This document shows, piece by piece, positions 24,001 to 36,751 of a stretch of 64,000 nt of DNA. The translations under genes were made by a program, and so were the position numbers. Below the pieces are notes generated by a model. The model made no database searches and had not been told where the DNA came from. It worked only from the letters and a program-made list of their open reading frames with translations. The stretch comes from Xestospongia bergquistia (Eukaryota > Porifera > Demospongiae > Haplosclerida > Petrosiidae), in contig OZ014418.1 of assembly GCA_963965975.1 (NCBI GenBank), positions 3,856,775-3,920,774 of the forward strand, given 5' to 3'. Numbering within the stretch: position 1 is the stretch's first letter; every line of letters begins with the position of its first letter.

Positions 24001-24399
24001 GATTATAGTACTATTATTCTGAACTCACAATGACATCTAGTTTCTTCTTGTTTTACTATAGCCTCTTCTTCCGACAAACAATTGGAAACACATACAAGCA
24101 TGATGGGAAATTCGTTTACAATATCTTTATAGTCAGCTATACGTCAGGTTAGACTCCAGTTTAGATTCTATAGGGTTAAAAGGTAGGCATGAATTGTTAG
24201 TGTCTATTTACTTAGTAACAATGTGGCTTCTAGGACACACATTATTTTACAATGAGTATATAGCTTTATTACCACATGCTCAATTTGTTATTAACACAGT
24301 ATGAAATCTCTGTCTTGTATGTCTAATACATTATATTGCAAAAACAATTTATTGCTATAACTGAATTTCAATGGAACTTTTTACTTTTAAATAGCAGTG

Positions 24400-27300
24400 T
24401 CAGTAGCTTCAAATTATTCCACAGCTTCAAGAAAATTCTGCCTTATCTGATTGATCTTGGTTATCTCTCCTATATCATAACTATTATAACTATGTACTGA
24501 ATACATCTCATCTGTCTGCTTCTTCAGTTAGTTCTTTTGAATGTTCACCATCTCTCTTTCAAAACTAGCAGAAACACGTTCAGTCTCAATTTTAGGACAA
24601 TGCTGCTCTACAGTCTTGACAGTATCTTCATTTTGACTCCTAGCTTCTTCATATTTTCTCTTAGCTTCTTGTAGTTTTCTCTTTATTTGTTCTCCCTTTT
24701 CTTGAAATCAATAACCATTCTACTAGCTCTCCCTAGCTCATCAGAAGCAAACTAATATAATATGACAAAAATTAAACAGATACACACATCGTGTAAATAT
24801 ATCAATACAGAAAATATTGCATCCACTAATCTCAATATTAAGCACAAAAATTAGAAGACATATTTTTATGGAAATTAAGAGTTCTATTAAGATACTTTGA
24901 AAGCAACCTTCGATTCTTCTACATTGTTAGCTACTTCTTGTGCTCTTTGATCCTATCTATCAATGTCTTCTAAATGATTCTTTAATTCTGCTCTCTTATC
25001 AGATATTTGAGTCATGACTTGGTCAAGTTCACTCCACTGACCCTATAGTTTCTCTTCTAGTTCTGGTATCTCACTCTTCCAAGTGTCTATATCCTCTTCC
25101 TGATTGGTATCATCTTTTTCCTCAATTTTTGGTTGGAGCTCTTCTATTGATTTTCTCATTTCTTGTTGTCTTCTCTGTTCTGTACTGATGTATCTTTTCA
25201 TTCTGTCCTGCTGTCTCTGAAAATCACAATATCACAACAATTATCTAATTTGGAAAACACATCTATATGCATGACTGTAATTAACTAGTCTACATGTACA
25301 TATCTACTGTACTTGCATAGTCAATAATAAAGGTGAGTGGTAATAAAACAAGATCTATTGTTCCATTGAAATAAATCATTACTTCTTATAATTATAATTT
25401 TGTTATATGTTGAGTCATATATCAAATAAAATGAAGAAAGCACAAATATATAAAGCAGTATTTGTGGTACTTAAATAACTTCTATAGACTAGTTGAACTC
25501 TACCTTGATATTGATAATTGCTTCTGAGACTTTTCTTTCTTCTTCTTTGTATCCTTTCAATTTTTCACTTAGTTGTTGTTTAAAATGACGTTGTTGTGCT
25601 ATACTTTCTGCTTTACTAGCATGTAGTATACCATAAGGATGACAAATTTTATTTGAATATTAATAATCGTAGGGAAGCACTTGATCACCACATATAGTGT
25701 AACCTTAATGGCAGGAATTGGAATGAGTTCTAAAAAGATTTTTGAAGTTTTTTTTAATAGTAAAAACCTGTCTTGGCAGAACATAGCTTTAGGAGGTATT
25801 ACAATAAACAATAGAATTCCTTGATTTATATTCTACTATTTATGGAACACTATGATGTCATGATGTACTTGAAGAAACTGGTCTGGTCAAAGCTTGGCAA
25901 ACCAGATTAGTCCTATACTATTAAACAATAAGATGATCGAAATTGATTGTTCAACTGGAGAACAGTACTGACATTAAAACCCTATATATATGACTTACTG
26001 ATCTGGCATTTGTAAGTGGATTTAATCATGACATAAGCTATACTAAAGTACATATACATGATGGTTCATGAACAAACCTACATTTCTCACAAAATCATAT
26101 ACTTGTTCCTAAAGAGACAATACAGAATCTTTAAAAGAAGTAACATATATCAATTTCATAATACATTCACTACAATTATGTAACTCTGAATATCTCTATA
26201 AATACTCACTAAAAATTTACTCTTAAAACAAGTCAGAACGTGTTTTCCAGGGTAGCGATGTATAACCTGTTTTACAAAAGACTAAAATTTAAACTCATCT
26301 TCATGATGATCAACATGAAAACCACACAAATTACCAAACCCAATAGCACATTCAATAGCAAAACACCATTGCTGATCTTTAACTTTTATCAATGATCCTA
26401 GCAGTTAATATTAGTACATACAGGGTTTTATACAGTAATTACCAATAGGTCCTTTGGGTAACTGTTTGAATTGTCTCTTATGTTGATGAAATGTCTGGAC
26501 CAGGTCTGTCATCCATTGACCAATGCACTGAGAGGATTATCATTAGAAGTAATCATTGTAAAGATTCATCACATTCTCTAAGTTTCTTTCTCTATCTGAA
26601 TTACATTAGACATACAAAACAATAGGACAATTAGCAAACTTAAAAATATGACTAATTTCCATGAAATTGTAACTAAGTACCTTGCAGACTGGTATTTATC
26701 ATTGACTTGTCAAAATCTCTGCTTCTTTTTGCTGATAGTCATGATCAACTGTCTTCAATTTACACTGTAAATGTGCTATCTTTTCCTTTACACTCTCTAA
26801 CTCAACTGTTAGAGCTACACATTGATCGACTATAGCTTGTGGGTTTCTAAGAAAGGGAGGAAGAATTTTGTAATGTAATTAACAAATTATAATCTCAAAT
26901 AAATAAAATGAAATGACAATCTGTTTATAAGTTCAGCAAGTTTAGCTTTAAATTCTTTCTTCTCATTTCTCACTTTAAACATCTCTCAATTGATAGTCTG
27001 TGATCACTTCTAGACAACAAAACAATAAGACTCCACCCACTGATGACACACTCAACAGCTCATTTCTTTTTGTATTAGTAACACTGACTTCACTAGTGCC
27101 CTCTTGTAACTCCTTCTTTGCTTCTTCTTGCTCTTCTTTCTTACTCTCCTGTTTCTCATGAAGTATAATAATCTAACATAGCATTTCACAAGATAGAGAT
27201 GAGTAGAATCAATTCTAAATTCATCTCAAAATATTAACAGTCATCCTGAATAATTATACTGACTAAAGATTCCATATGTTGTTTTACTTACTTTTCTGCC

Positions 27301-27420
27301 AATGTTCTCTAGTCTCTCTGTTTCATTTGATACTTCATCTTAAGCATTTTTGGCAAAAAGTTTTGTTTCTCTAGTTAATGCCCATATATTAACTGGTCTT
27401 CCTTAACTTTTAGTATCTGA
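24400..27420 (-). pseudogene. SMC6: SMC6 hinge and coiled coils, minus strand
   Basis: Successive exons on the minus strand encode charged coiled coil (27412-27300, 27175-27060, 26855-26708). The SMC hinge follows: 26530-26443 with FHQHKRQFKQLPKGPIG, then 26396-26225 with SLIKVKDQQWCFAIECAIGF. This parallels the SMC6 hinge motif KPVGPLG..IHLRDPELALAIES. More coiled coil follows (25618-25504, 25222-24905, 24755-24540), including VEQHCPKIETERVSASFE, which corresponds to the SMC6 motif ICPERIEVKRSASILDKE. Interior stops (for example TAG after ELEEKL, near 25054, and after EDEFKF, near 26290) and frame changes show it is dead. No N-terminal Walker A head was found upstream. The C-terminal head lies on the plus strand at 21.2-22.6 kb. 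Confidence 0.75.
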
Positions 27421-27636
27421 AGACATTCAATAACTAAGGAGATTAACATGTAATGATTACAAAGTTAAAAAATTAATTTGACACATATATAATTTACTAT
27501 GCTATTACTATATTAGAGTATTAACAGTAGTCATAGTACTTGTATTACAATCCATGTTTAATTAGAATGGTTTGAGATTATGCAATTGCTAGTGATGGCT
27601 CCACAGTATTTGCACTATATCACTCCTATGTACACA

Positions 27637-27927
27637 TTAAATAGCTGCAACTATGCTTTCAAGTGTGGCCCACCCATCAATTGCATTACTGCTGGAATGT
27701 GCTAACTGAGGGGCAAGGTCAGGATAACAATCATGGAGAAATGTTTTCAAGTTTTCTGAAGTTACAGACATCACTTTGATAACATTTAAAATTTTGTTGA
27801 AGGTTACTCCAAATTTTACTCCGATTGAATGAAATGTAGGGCTCATACTTAATGGAACAATCCCATCTATGAAATATAAATACTTATTGATGAATATAAA
27901 GGAGATTTTACATATTACCTTGAACAC
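27637..27927 (-). pseudogene. Fragment of a sponge-type helical signalling domain
   Basis: The 96-codon frame contains TSENLKTFLHDCYPDLAPQLAHSSS. I recall this type of sentence from a helical domain that recurs in sponge ankyrin and death-domain proteins. The preceding text (GIVPLSMSPTFHSIGVKFG) may be part of the same exon. Only about the first 50 residues of the domain are present; the frame then runs out. Its minus-strand orientation and position downstream of a death-domain gene suggest a remnant of a related gene. The family assignment is from memory and tentative. Confidence 0.4.
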
Positions 27928-28825
27928 TCATTGCTTATATGAGACAGACTATGGGTAGATGCTACAGTAAGAGACATAACAGGATTATCAATATTAACAA
28001 AATATACCTTAACTGAGTCGTGGTTTGTTTTGTGTTGTTTTGACTTCATATGATTGATCTACAAATTCTATAATTGCTGTATCCACTATATAGTAATTAT
28101 GGACGTGGCTCTTTCTTAAATAGTAATATCATCTGTGGGTGTGGCTCTTTCTACAATATGTAATACATAATGTTTTTCCTCATTACAGTATAATTATATA
28201 AAGAGTATCGTTGGTGATCATGTCATGAAGGATAGTGAAATGGAAAAGAGGTCTTATTAACAATATAACCTATGTATGCATTTGCAGTGTCAAGAGATCC
28301 AGTGAGGTGTGTCCTTCCTAATGCTCATGTCACCTAGAATGCTGGTGAATATTATTATTTTGTTTTTTTAGTAGACAATTACTAACTACATGTAGCTCTG
28401 TATCAACCTCTATAGACACCTCCCTATAATAAAATGTTTCCAAGACTTCTTAAAAACTGTCATTTATTGAAAGTCCACTTGTGTTAAAATTAATTGTCGT
28501 AATTAAAAGGGTTGTCCCAATTTACATTATAGGACAAAGAGTTGATATGAACATGATGAAATAAATAACAGAGTTACTGAAGAGGAAGACAATTTATTTT
28601 AAAGCAGGAATATACAAGTCAATGCTAAAGGTTTATAAACTAGGGTATGATCTAGTAGGTAATATCTCCATTTATATAAATAAAATATGGCAAAGGTAAT
28701 CTTCTAATTATTACTTCACTTGAAATTCTTTTATGTTTACAAGGTACAAGCATGCCATACATGAATTAACCATTGATGGTAGAACTAGCGGGAAACATCA
28801 AAATTATCCAGGAAATAAAAAATTG
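27928..28825. other. AT-rich spacer
   Basis: No gene recognised. Some short imperfect palindromes, nothing specific. Confidence 0.35.
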
Positions 28826-28951
28826 TCAAACCTTCATATCTTGGACTACTATTCTTAGATTGTAAATTATTCTGGTGTATTCTTCAACAGCTTCCTTCAC
28901 TAAAGCATCTACAACTTGTGTTCTAGTAGCATGAGGGTTGTTTAACCACAA
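28826..28951 (-). CDS. Possible last exon with death-fold C-terminal half
   Basis: A 3' splice site (..CTTTAG at 28957-28952) opens 41 codons that stop at 28826-28828: LWLNNPHATRTQVVDALVKE then AVEEYTRIIYNLRIVVQ. The pattern W-L-N-N-P-x-A-T-x-x-x-V-V-D-A-L resembles helices 4-6 of a death domain (WLQ..P.ATW..LV.AL). No matching first half lies directly upstream, so it may be an alternative 3' exon of the ANK-ROC-COR gene, which ends 218 bp upstream, or a relic of a neighbour. Confidence 0.4.
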   Translation of the reverse strand: MWLNNPHATRTQVVDALVKEAVEEYTRIIYNLRIVVQDMKV

Positions 28952-29168
28952 CTAAAGCATTTTTAATCTTCATAGTTATCTAACTACATGTGAGGATATA
29001 GATTGTATACAATAATACAATAAGGACCAGAACGTTTTGCCAAACTATTATTTGAAAGAATGTGTTTATTACAATAATAATGTTGGCTTTATAAACCTTA
29101 ATAAAATTATGATGAGATAAACATAATGTTAATAATTATATAGTACAGTTAAGTAAGTTTCATATGCT

Positions 29169-32100
29169 TCACTTTGGCACAACATGATAAGGTGTATTAA
29201 CATTGGTGGCTAGATCTGGTTGCTGGTACACTTGGCTAGTGTTTGAGAGTGCTGAAGTGGTATCAGGAGTTGCCTCTACTGGTCTAGAGTAAGTTAGTAC
29301 AGATATAGGTGGAGCATGTGAGTTGCTTTCGGTGGATGAGGTGGAGCTCTGAAGGAGAGTATGATGTGCAGCTGAAGACTGATGTACAAGTTCCTTTTGA
29401 TGTGGGAGCTGATTGGGCATTGGTGTTAGTGTGGCTGAAGACTGTTGAGGCATAGGGTGTTCTGCCGCTATTTGTATTGCAAGTGACTTATGATTAACTA
29501 GTTCTTTACATAATGCATAGCAAAGAGTTCTCCATGTGGGACGGCTTGGTGATGATTGCATCCATTTTTCAATCACTGCTTTACGACATTCAACTACTTC
29601 ACCTCGATGTGTTTTTTCAATTTCTGTCATTACTGGAGGCTTAAGTTTTAGAGCTAATCCTAATTCAGACCAATTAGTAACACCAGCAACAGCTACTATA
29701 ACATCATAAAAGTCACTGCTTGAGTTATAGTCTGTGAGAAAGGTAAAATCAAACATCAATTTAAATCTAAGTGCCTTATATGCAAGTACATGTATTGTAG
29801 GGCACTCACTCATTAAATGATAAAGTGTGTAAACTGTACAGTGTAGTTGAGGTTACAGTTATGGTAGATTATATATGAATTTATATGAAGAGGTATGAAT
29901 TAGAAAACAATTACTTGTGAATGCTATCATGGATACTAAAGCAATGAAGGGGTTAGAAATGCTTCCATAATCATCTATATAAATTCATTGACAAAATATA
30001 CTATAGTACATCTGTTTAATGTTGAGTAGTTGGTACTGGTACTAATCTAGAGACAACTTTGGTCTTTCCAAACTGCCTCTTTGGATGATTAAAATTACAT
30101 AGATGATGTTTCTCTGTAAGATTCTCCATATTTTTTTAACAGCTGCTGACAATGGCAGGCATGCATGCATGACTGTCTTTTATTATGTGTGTAGGATGTG
30201 ATAATTTCATGCATGAGATAAACACATGTAATTATTATTCATAATTATAATTAATATTCGTAATAATTATTATTCAATTATTAATAATGAATATTCAATT
30301 TTTCAAAGAAAAATTGGTTTGGGCAAAGCCTAACTGGCAAACTGACCCCTATGTCCATGTGTGTATATTATACCAGGAGGTCATAATTACAAAGAAAGAG
30401 GAAGAGAGATGAGTATGAAGTGTCCAAAAAAATAATTGAATGTCTAACTTATTCCATGTTGTCTAGTCTCTTCCCTGCTCTAACTACGAAGCAATATGTC
30501 TAAGGCAAACTAATAGAAATCTGTCAATGCCTCAAAGAACACCTGAAAGCTGTTGATTCAAGAGACACAAACACTAGTACTGTAGCAGAACATGTCTACA
30601 AGACAGGTCACACCATAGATTGGGAGAATACAGTAATCTTTGAACATCATCCCAATCTCTGGAAATGATGCTTGCTATAATTTTGGCATATCAACCAAAA
30701 AACAACTCACTCAACTGCAAGAAATGACCTCTCTCTGATGCATCTGTATCTCTACAAATATGTCTTAAAATGCATGGGCGTAGACATGACCTGATACCAG
30801 ATAACAGCAAAGAAATTCAATTGAGCTAGAGACACTTTGTGAGAAACATCTAGCCACTAATGAAGATAGCTGCACTAGCTGTCCAAACATCTGGCAAAAA
30901 TGTTTATCTACTTTTTCTTGGTGCAAAATAAAATTATGTCTCAAGTATTCAATTATTTGTGTTAGTGCTTCACACTCTTCTCCACTTTTTCTATAACATG
31001 GACCCCAGTTATACTTGTAAGTTTATAACAATACTTTCCTAGTATAGTCACATTGTGAAAATACTATATTGATTAATTAATACTCACAATCTAGTGGTGT
31101 GTCATCAACAGCTTCTATCCAATTGTCATTATTACCTATACAATAAGAAATGAATCAGTTATGATAGTTATAATAATTGCAACATTAATAATAGACATAA
31201 TTATTAATACACATATACATGTTGTGTATAGGACAAGCTACTAGTACATAAAATTAATGCTAAAATAATAGAATGTGAAGGAACTGACTAAATTTAATAA
31301 TTATCAAGTAAAATTGAAATGTGTACAAATGATGACAAAACATCACAGACAAAACCATAGTGATAGTAATCCCTATAGCAGACAGATATATTAAGTATTA
31401 ACGAAATAGATGAAAACTTTAGAGTGAGACTCAATGAGTACTCCTATCACTGGAGTGTAGAATACAAAATGTTCCTAGTCTAGCTAATTTAGTTTGTGAT
31501 GTTTTGTTATTTAACTTCTGTTAACTTGTTTGTGAAATGATTAAGATAATTCTGATAAATAAAATAATGGATCTATTAAGAAATTGTGTTCACATAGTGA
31601 GTAGGTGTGGTTAGCTTCATCTCTAAACTGCTACTCTTAACAGCAAAAGGTAGTCTGGTATCTTTGTTAATTTCAACAGGCAATGATGCATATTTATATC
31701 AATGTGTTTAATGAAATATCTCCATTCATATTAGGGAAATAAATATTATTATTATCACATGACATATAAAAGTTAGATCTGGCAGGAAACAGGACATAGA
31801 CAGGTAAACATCATAATTGCAACATTTAAGTTTACCTGTCTCAATAAAATCAGTCAAAGACACCATACTATACCTTTTGCTTGGGTATGGTAGTTTGGGG
31901 ATAAGACTAAAGCATAGTTACTTTTCCATATTGAACAGTAAGCAACCTAAAGTCAACCTTAATTATATACAGTCATAAAATTATGCATAGACATAATAAT
32001 TAATCATATTTAAGTAATAGTTACAAGAAGAAAACTAAGGTGATTTATAAGCATTGAGTTTTACTTCTAAGGAAGTAACTACCTACATATTATTATATAA

Positions 32101-35100
32101 CAATATCAGTAGTACAGGTAAGTGAGAGTCAACAACTAAACTACCATAATCTGATCAATCTACATTTCAACTTCATGACTTAGAGTCATAACCAGCTATT
32201 AAATCTTAATAATTGTATCAAACAATACTATTTAGACAAATAGACACTACCAAAACACTTTAAAAAGACGGTTCAGTTCAGTCAATACATAGATATTAAC
32301 ATGGAAGGTTACATATCATGGACAGTGATTCTAAACATTTAATTGACTTAGCCCTATTATTATTCCGTGACTCCACATTAAGGTAATTAACCTGGAGCTT
32401 ATGAATAACAATACACCACATTATTATTAAAGTAACCACATCCATCATAAAATTCAATTGGAATACGAATTTTTACCACCTTGGTTCATGACCTAGTAAT
32501 ATAAACCTTATTCATTTTATAAGAACCCCATCTCAAATTTCTAAGTCTGCTCCCTATACAAGTATTCAGTAACACTATTATTTGGTATCATACACAGCTC
32601 TCATAATCTGCTAATCAGAGATAAATTGTTTCTTTGTTAAACACACATCTACTGAGATTTTTGCCAAGATCATAATAAAAAATGTTAGATTGAAAATTGA
32701 ACAAAAGCTATAATTTAGATGAAGAAACACTTTTAAAATGAACATTTTCACAATATACAAAATTATAATGTAACAATGTGTATTCATGTCCATAGAGGTA
32801 CATGCATACAAAAGCAACTAATCAAATTCATTGGTTACTACAGTATGTGTCAAAGGTCAATATAAGCAGTCTAATTTATTCATATCCTTTTGAATACATC
32901 GTTAGAACAAATGATAAACAGCTCTATATATATATATATACATATAACATAACCTATGATTTATGGGACCATCTGACTTGTTAGGTAGACAATATTAATT
33001 AAATGATGAATGCTAAAAACTCACTGTCAGAAGAGTGAACTTCTTTTTTAAAATTATCAACTGCTCCTAATAATAAAGATATAAACATTATCAACTATAC
33101 ACTAATCTATCTATCTATCTGTCTGTTGTCATTTAAAGATTACTCAAAATTCTCTTTGTCCAGCTACATTTATTATCAATTTTATTTATTAATTTAACTA
33201 CCATCCATAATTCACTAGTAATTCACACATTTATCATCAATAGTTATATCATATGAACTCACCAGTAAACCAAGGACATTTACGATGACAAGAAATCATA
33301 CTGTCATGTCCTTGACATGTCAAATAGATGTCATCATCATGGCGAACATAATCAATGTCTTTACATCTTTCACAGTAAAACCCTTGTTTAAGTTCTTTAA
33401 GACAGCTGAGTTGGTAATGATATCGCTCAATAGCAGTTTCAATCCCTTCAGAAATAGCTTTTAAAATGTCAGGACAGTGCTTAACTAATCCTGTATAGTA
33501 GACTTCAATGTAGTACGTACAATCTACCAGTAGCAACCATCCACTGGAAGAGCATTCGAAACAAATTGTGTTCCGTTGTTGCTGGAATACGTTGTCTGGT
33601 TTCTTTAAAGAAAATATTGGTTTCACTTGACGTGTTGTTAAAAAATTTATTAAAGCTGGAAATAAGCCATAAGGAATGGGCTCTTTATCCCAGGACAAAA
33701 TAATAGGGTCAAGATTCTTGGTAAAGTGTTGACGTTGGTTGTCAGACAACTGTTTCCAAGGTAGGACACATGGCATGAAGTATTGAACAACACTATGTGC
33801 TGATGACTTAGAAGGAGGAATTTCAGCAATGATAAGAAGATACTTTAAAAGATTGATAAAATTGTGTGGTGAGAATATTTCAGTTTGTTCATCAAGAAGC
33901 ATCTTGACAAGATCATCTGTAAATAAACCTTCTTTTTTAAATTTGTCAAAAGCATTTGGTAAGAGACACATGTGCAAAGTTGGTAAATCTCCTAGTGTAG
34001 TTAAAAATGAAAGTGATATTAACTTGGACACTTTGTTCAGCAGTGGTTCAGGATGAGTGAACACTATGTTTGGCAGAACTGATGGGAAGTAGAATAGCAT
34101 ACCTAGGGCATCAAAATGCATCAAAGCGCCCTCAACATCTTCAGGTGTCATGTGAAGATCATTACCAACTTCAAGACATTTATTGCGATTAATAATATTA
34201 TATGGTGTAGCTTGACCAAGCTTGGATATGTTGAGCTGAAACAAAAACCATTTGACAGGTAAATCAAATTTCACCATTGTACCAGGAGAAGATGTGATCA
34301 GCTGACTTAATTCGATTGATTTACTTTGACGACTAGGACCTTCAGAAATGAGAGTATTAACAGGATGAATAAGCTCTCCCTGTGGTGTAGTAATACATAT
34401 ATCTTTGTATTTGGCTAATGATGAATTCAGTGTCCTGTTTTTTTCATCAAGAGATTCAGGACATTCATGAGCTCTGTCTTGGAATGTACCAAACACAAGA
34501 AGGTGTGGTCAATATGAACAATGGCTTGTACATGTAGTAGGAACTACTGAAGACAGAGAGCGGGCAAAACCAGTGATCATATCAATGTTTGTAACTTGTC
34601 TTGTCTCTTGAACCTTGAAATGTCTGCCAGCAAGTACAAACTCTGTGTTAGGACAGCTACGTAACTCATCAATAAGTCTAAATAATTAAAATGATTTGTA
34701 AATAGTGTTACAATAATGGGTTAAAATTCTACTTTCTAATCGACACAGACAATGCACAATTAACAAACTGTTTTGTTGTTAAGGAGCCAAAAATTACACA
34801 ATATATTACATCATACCTTAATGTCATAATGTTTAATGAATTACAACGCAAGAATGCAGGAGCAATATCTTGAAAAGCAGCCTGACCTCCTGAGTCAATA
34901 CAATAAATCCAACGGACACGATAGAACTCATCCGAACTAGACTCAGAAGAAAGATGAGACACAATCTCGTATCGTATTGACTGAGATGGTGGGACTGCTG
35001 TTAGCTCAGATGATGAACTTGCTTCAGACTTTGGTGTAGCTCCAGATTGTTGTGATCGCATACGAGGCAAAAATCTACGCCATTTCCTAGTTGATTCTGA

Positions 35101-36647
35101 TGAGTTAGTTTGAGTTAATAGCTCAACAGAGGAGTTGCTTACAGATTCATTTAGTCCACGAGACAATCTAGCAATAAACTCATCCTCTCCCACTCGAGTA
35201 ATACCACATTTATCACCTTTAAAGACATTGTCACTTGAGGCTCTGACTGCTGGAGTGACTACCCCAGTACTCTCTCTAGTTTCGGGAGGAGGTTCATTTA
35301 GTAATAGGTGCTGTAGACATGTCTTGCCACTCCCAGGAGCTCCATGAATAGACATACGAGTGATTTCAAGCTGTACCACTTTGCCTTCAGATAATGCTTT
35401 TTGTAACCGTTTCTTAGCATCATCTGCAATGATATATGAGTAACATCTATTGTGGTTACAATGTCCATGTGTGTATATCCATGTACACATTATGTATAAC
35501 ATAGTCATTGAGTAAACACATTGTGTCCTACCTAGACCAGCAAGATATTCTTCAATTTGGGCATGTCCTTCTTTCCTTGCAATTTGAATGGGAGTCAAAC
35601 CCTCCTACATTAACATAATAGAATATTAAACTTATTATTACAAGTACAGTAACTAACTGTGTTTGAGACATTCCAACTTGCTCCTCTGCTAACAAGTAAC
35701 TTAACAATATTCACTTGTCCAGTAGTGCATGCTATCATAAGTGGGGTTGACCTTGTCATCTAATAGTCAAAGATATCATTTATTATAGGTAATGTAAACG
35801 GGTTTGTCACCTTTGTTTGGATATTAATATCAGCTTCATGATCAATAAGAGCAACAGCAGTTGAGTATCCACCATGCATAGCAAGCCAATGAATAGTACT
35901 GCGATTGAACTAAGATATTGACATGTACAATATGGGTCATTTGTAGATTATCATTATACTAACCTCATCAATTTCATTGGGATCAGCTCCATGATTTAAA
36001 AGTATTTTGACAACTTCAGCATTGTCACAGTAAGCTGCAATACCCAAAGGAGTTTTGCCTCCCTAAAATAACAAATCTCTTTTGACAAACACAGTGAATC
36101 TTTAGTTATACTTTTGACATAATAGATTTTAGTTTGAATATTATAACAAAAAGTAAAGGCTATAATATCCTCATATATTTAGTATCAATTCAGTTTCCTT
36201 CTGCTCTATATCAAGTGTCACTCAGAGTCTCAAACATATAATTAAAGAAAGTGCTATGATATTGTCAAGAGTATCAAGGTGATCTAAGTTAGTGGTGGGA
36301 CACAACAGAAAATTGGATTTTAATACAATAAGAAACAATTAACAATGATGTAAACTACATACAAGTATGAATTACCTGTCCTTTGAAGTAAATATCAGCT
36401 CCCTGATGAATTAGCTGTTCTACTTTCTCATGATCACCATCCAGACAAGCACCCCAAAGTGCTTCATTCTTTAATCAAGATAAAATTCAATGAATTACGA
36501 CCACGTTACTCATTTTACATAACCAAATAATAATTCTACTATTAAAAAGTTTTGCTTTGGAGGGGGGAGGGGGGAGATAATGAGCCAAATACAAAGCAGT
36601 TTCTACTTGCTTACTTCTAAACCACTCACCAAAGCATTTGAGGCCAT
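29169..36647 (-). CDS. ANK-ROC-COR-death domain protein (DAPK-like ROCO without kinase)
   Basis: Eleven exons on the minus strand: 36647-36630, 36468-36376, 36062-35963, 35909-35811, 35759-35658, 35604-35532, 35423-34817, 34677-33263, 33066-33025, 31135-31088, 29732-29169. Their phases agree at every junction from exon 4 on. Exon 1 is only MASNAL. Exons 2-6 each carry about one ankyrin repeat (EALWGACLDGDHEKVEQLIH, STPLMIACTTGQVNIVKLLV). Exon 7 holds the ROC GTPase: P-loop GAPGSGKT and switch-II-like DSGGQ. Exon 8 ends ROC and encodes COR (ALMHFDALGMLFYFPSVLPN). The last exon is a death domain (VTNWSELGLALKLKPPVMTE, CRKAVIEKWMQ) plus a Ser/Pro tail. The order equals DAPK1 minus its kinase. 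Oddities: exon 3 has one base too many (five T where ILLNHG needs four), and TGA at 34509-34511 precedes PHLLVFGTF. A death-signalling scaffold is likely, by inference. Confidence 0.82.
29830..30479. other. Region upstream of the death-domain exon
   Basis: Intronic to the ANK-ROC-COR gene. At about 30305-30350 the string GGGCAAAGCCTAACTGGC..GACCCCTATG resembles the right end of the hAT-like element at 20610-20645 (GGGCAAAGCCCGTGCTGGCC..). It may be a decayed copy, but I could not find its left end. Confidence 0.35.
30480..30770 (+). mobile_element. Decayed retroelement C-terminus (Penelope-like/LINE type)
   Basis: The plus strand contains STVAEHVYKTGHTIDWENTV then a stop-broken tail around FWHINQKTTHSTARNDL. 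This fits the pattern AEH....GH.I.W......, W.IN.......N.D, seen at the C-terminus of GIY-YIG-bearing Penelope-like elements and some LINE-like reverse transcriptases. Several stops are present and no reverse transcriptase domain precedes it. It lies inside an intron of the minus-strand ANK-ROC-COR gene. Confidence 0.5.
30815..31011 (-). other. Unassigned coding-looking minus-strand piece
   Basis: The minus strand is open for more than 60 codons with protein-like composition: YNWGPCYRKSGEECEALTQI, IEYLRHNFILHQ and MFGQLVQLSSLVARC. An acceptor-like ..TTACAAG precedes it. It lies between exons 10 and 11 of the ANK-ROC-COR gene but its phase does not fit exon 10, so I do not include it. It may be a skipped or relic exon. 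Confidence 0.3.
31136..33024. other. Long intron of the ANK-ROC-COR gene
   Basis: 1.9 kb, AT-rich, unusually long for this window, where introns are mostly 50-150 bp. No exon or mobile element is recognised. A (TA)n run sits near 32925-32940. Confidence 0.5.
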
Positions 36648-36751
36648 ACTCTCCTCTTTCGTCTGTGTAAAGTCATTTCAACGACAAAGGGGTGTAACTT
36701 ATTAATAGTTTTTATACCGCCTTCATTGTCAGCTAATTTCAGTTACAAATC
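36648..36751. promoter_or_regulatory. Probable bidirectional promoter
   Basis: Only 104 bp separate the start codons of the minus-strand ANK-ROC-COR-death gene (36647) and the plus-strand pseudoprotease gene (36752). The segment holds a TATA-like TTTTTATACC (36707-36716) oriented toward the plus gene. Both transcripts must start here or within each other's leader, so shared regulation is likely. Confidence 0.6.

Noticed and set aside
33829-35347. Plus-strand open frames within COR/ROC exons
   Set aside because: Antisense to the well-supported ROCO exons with consistent splice phases.
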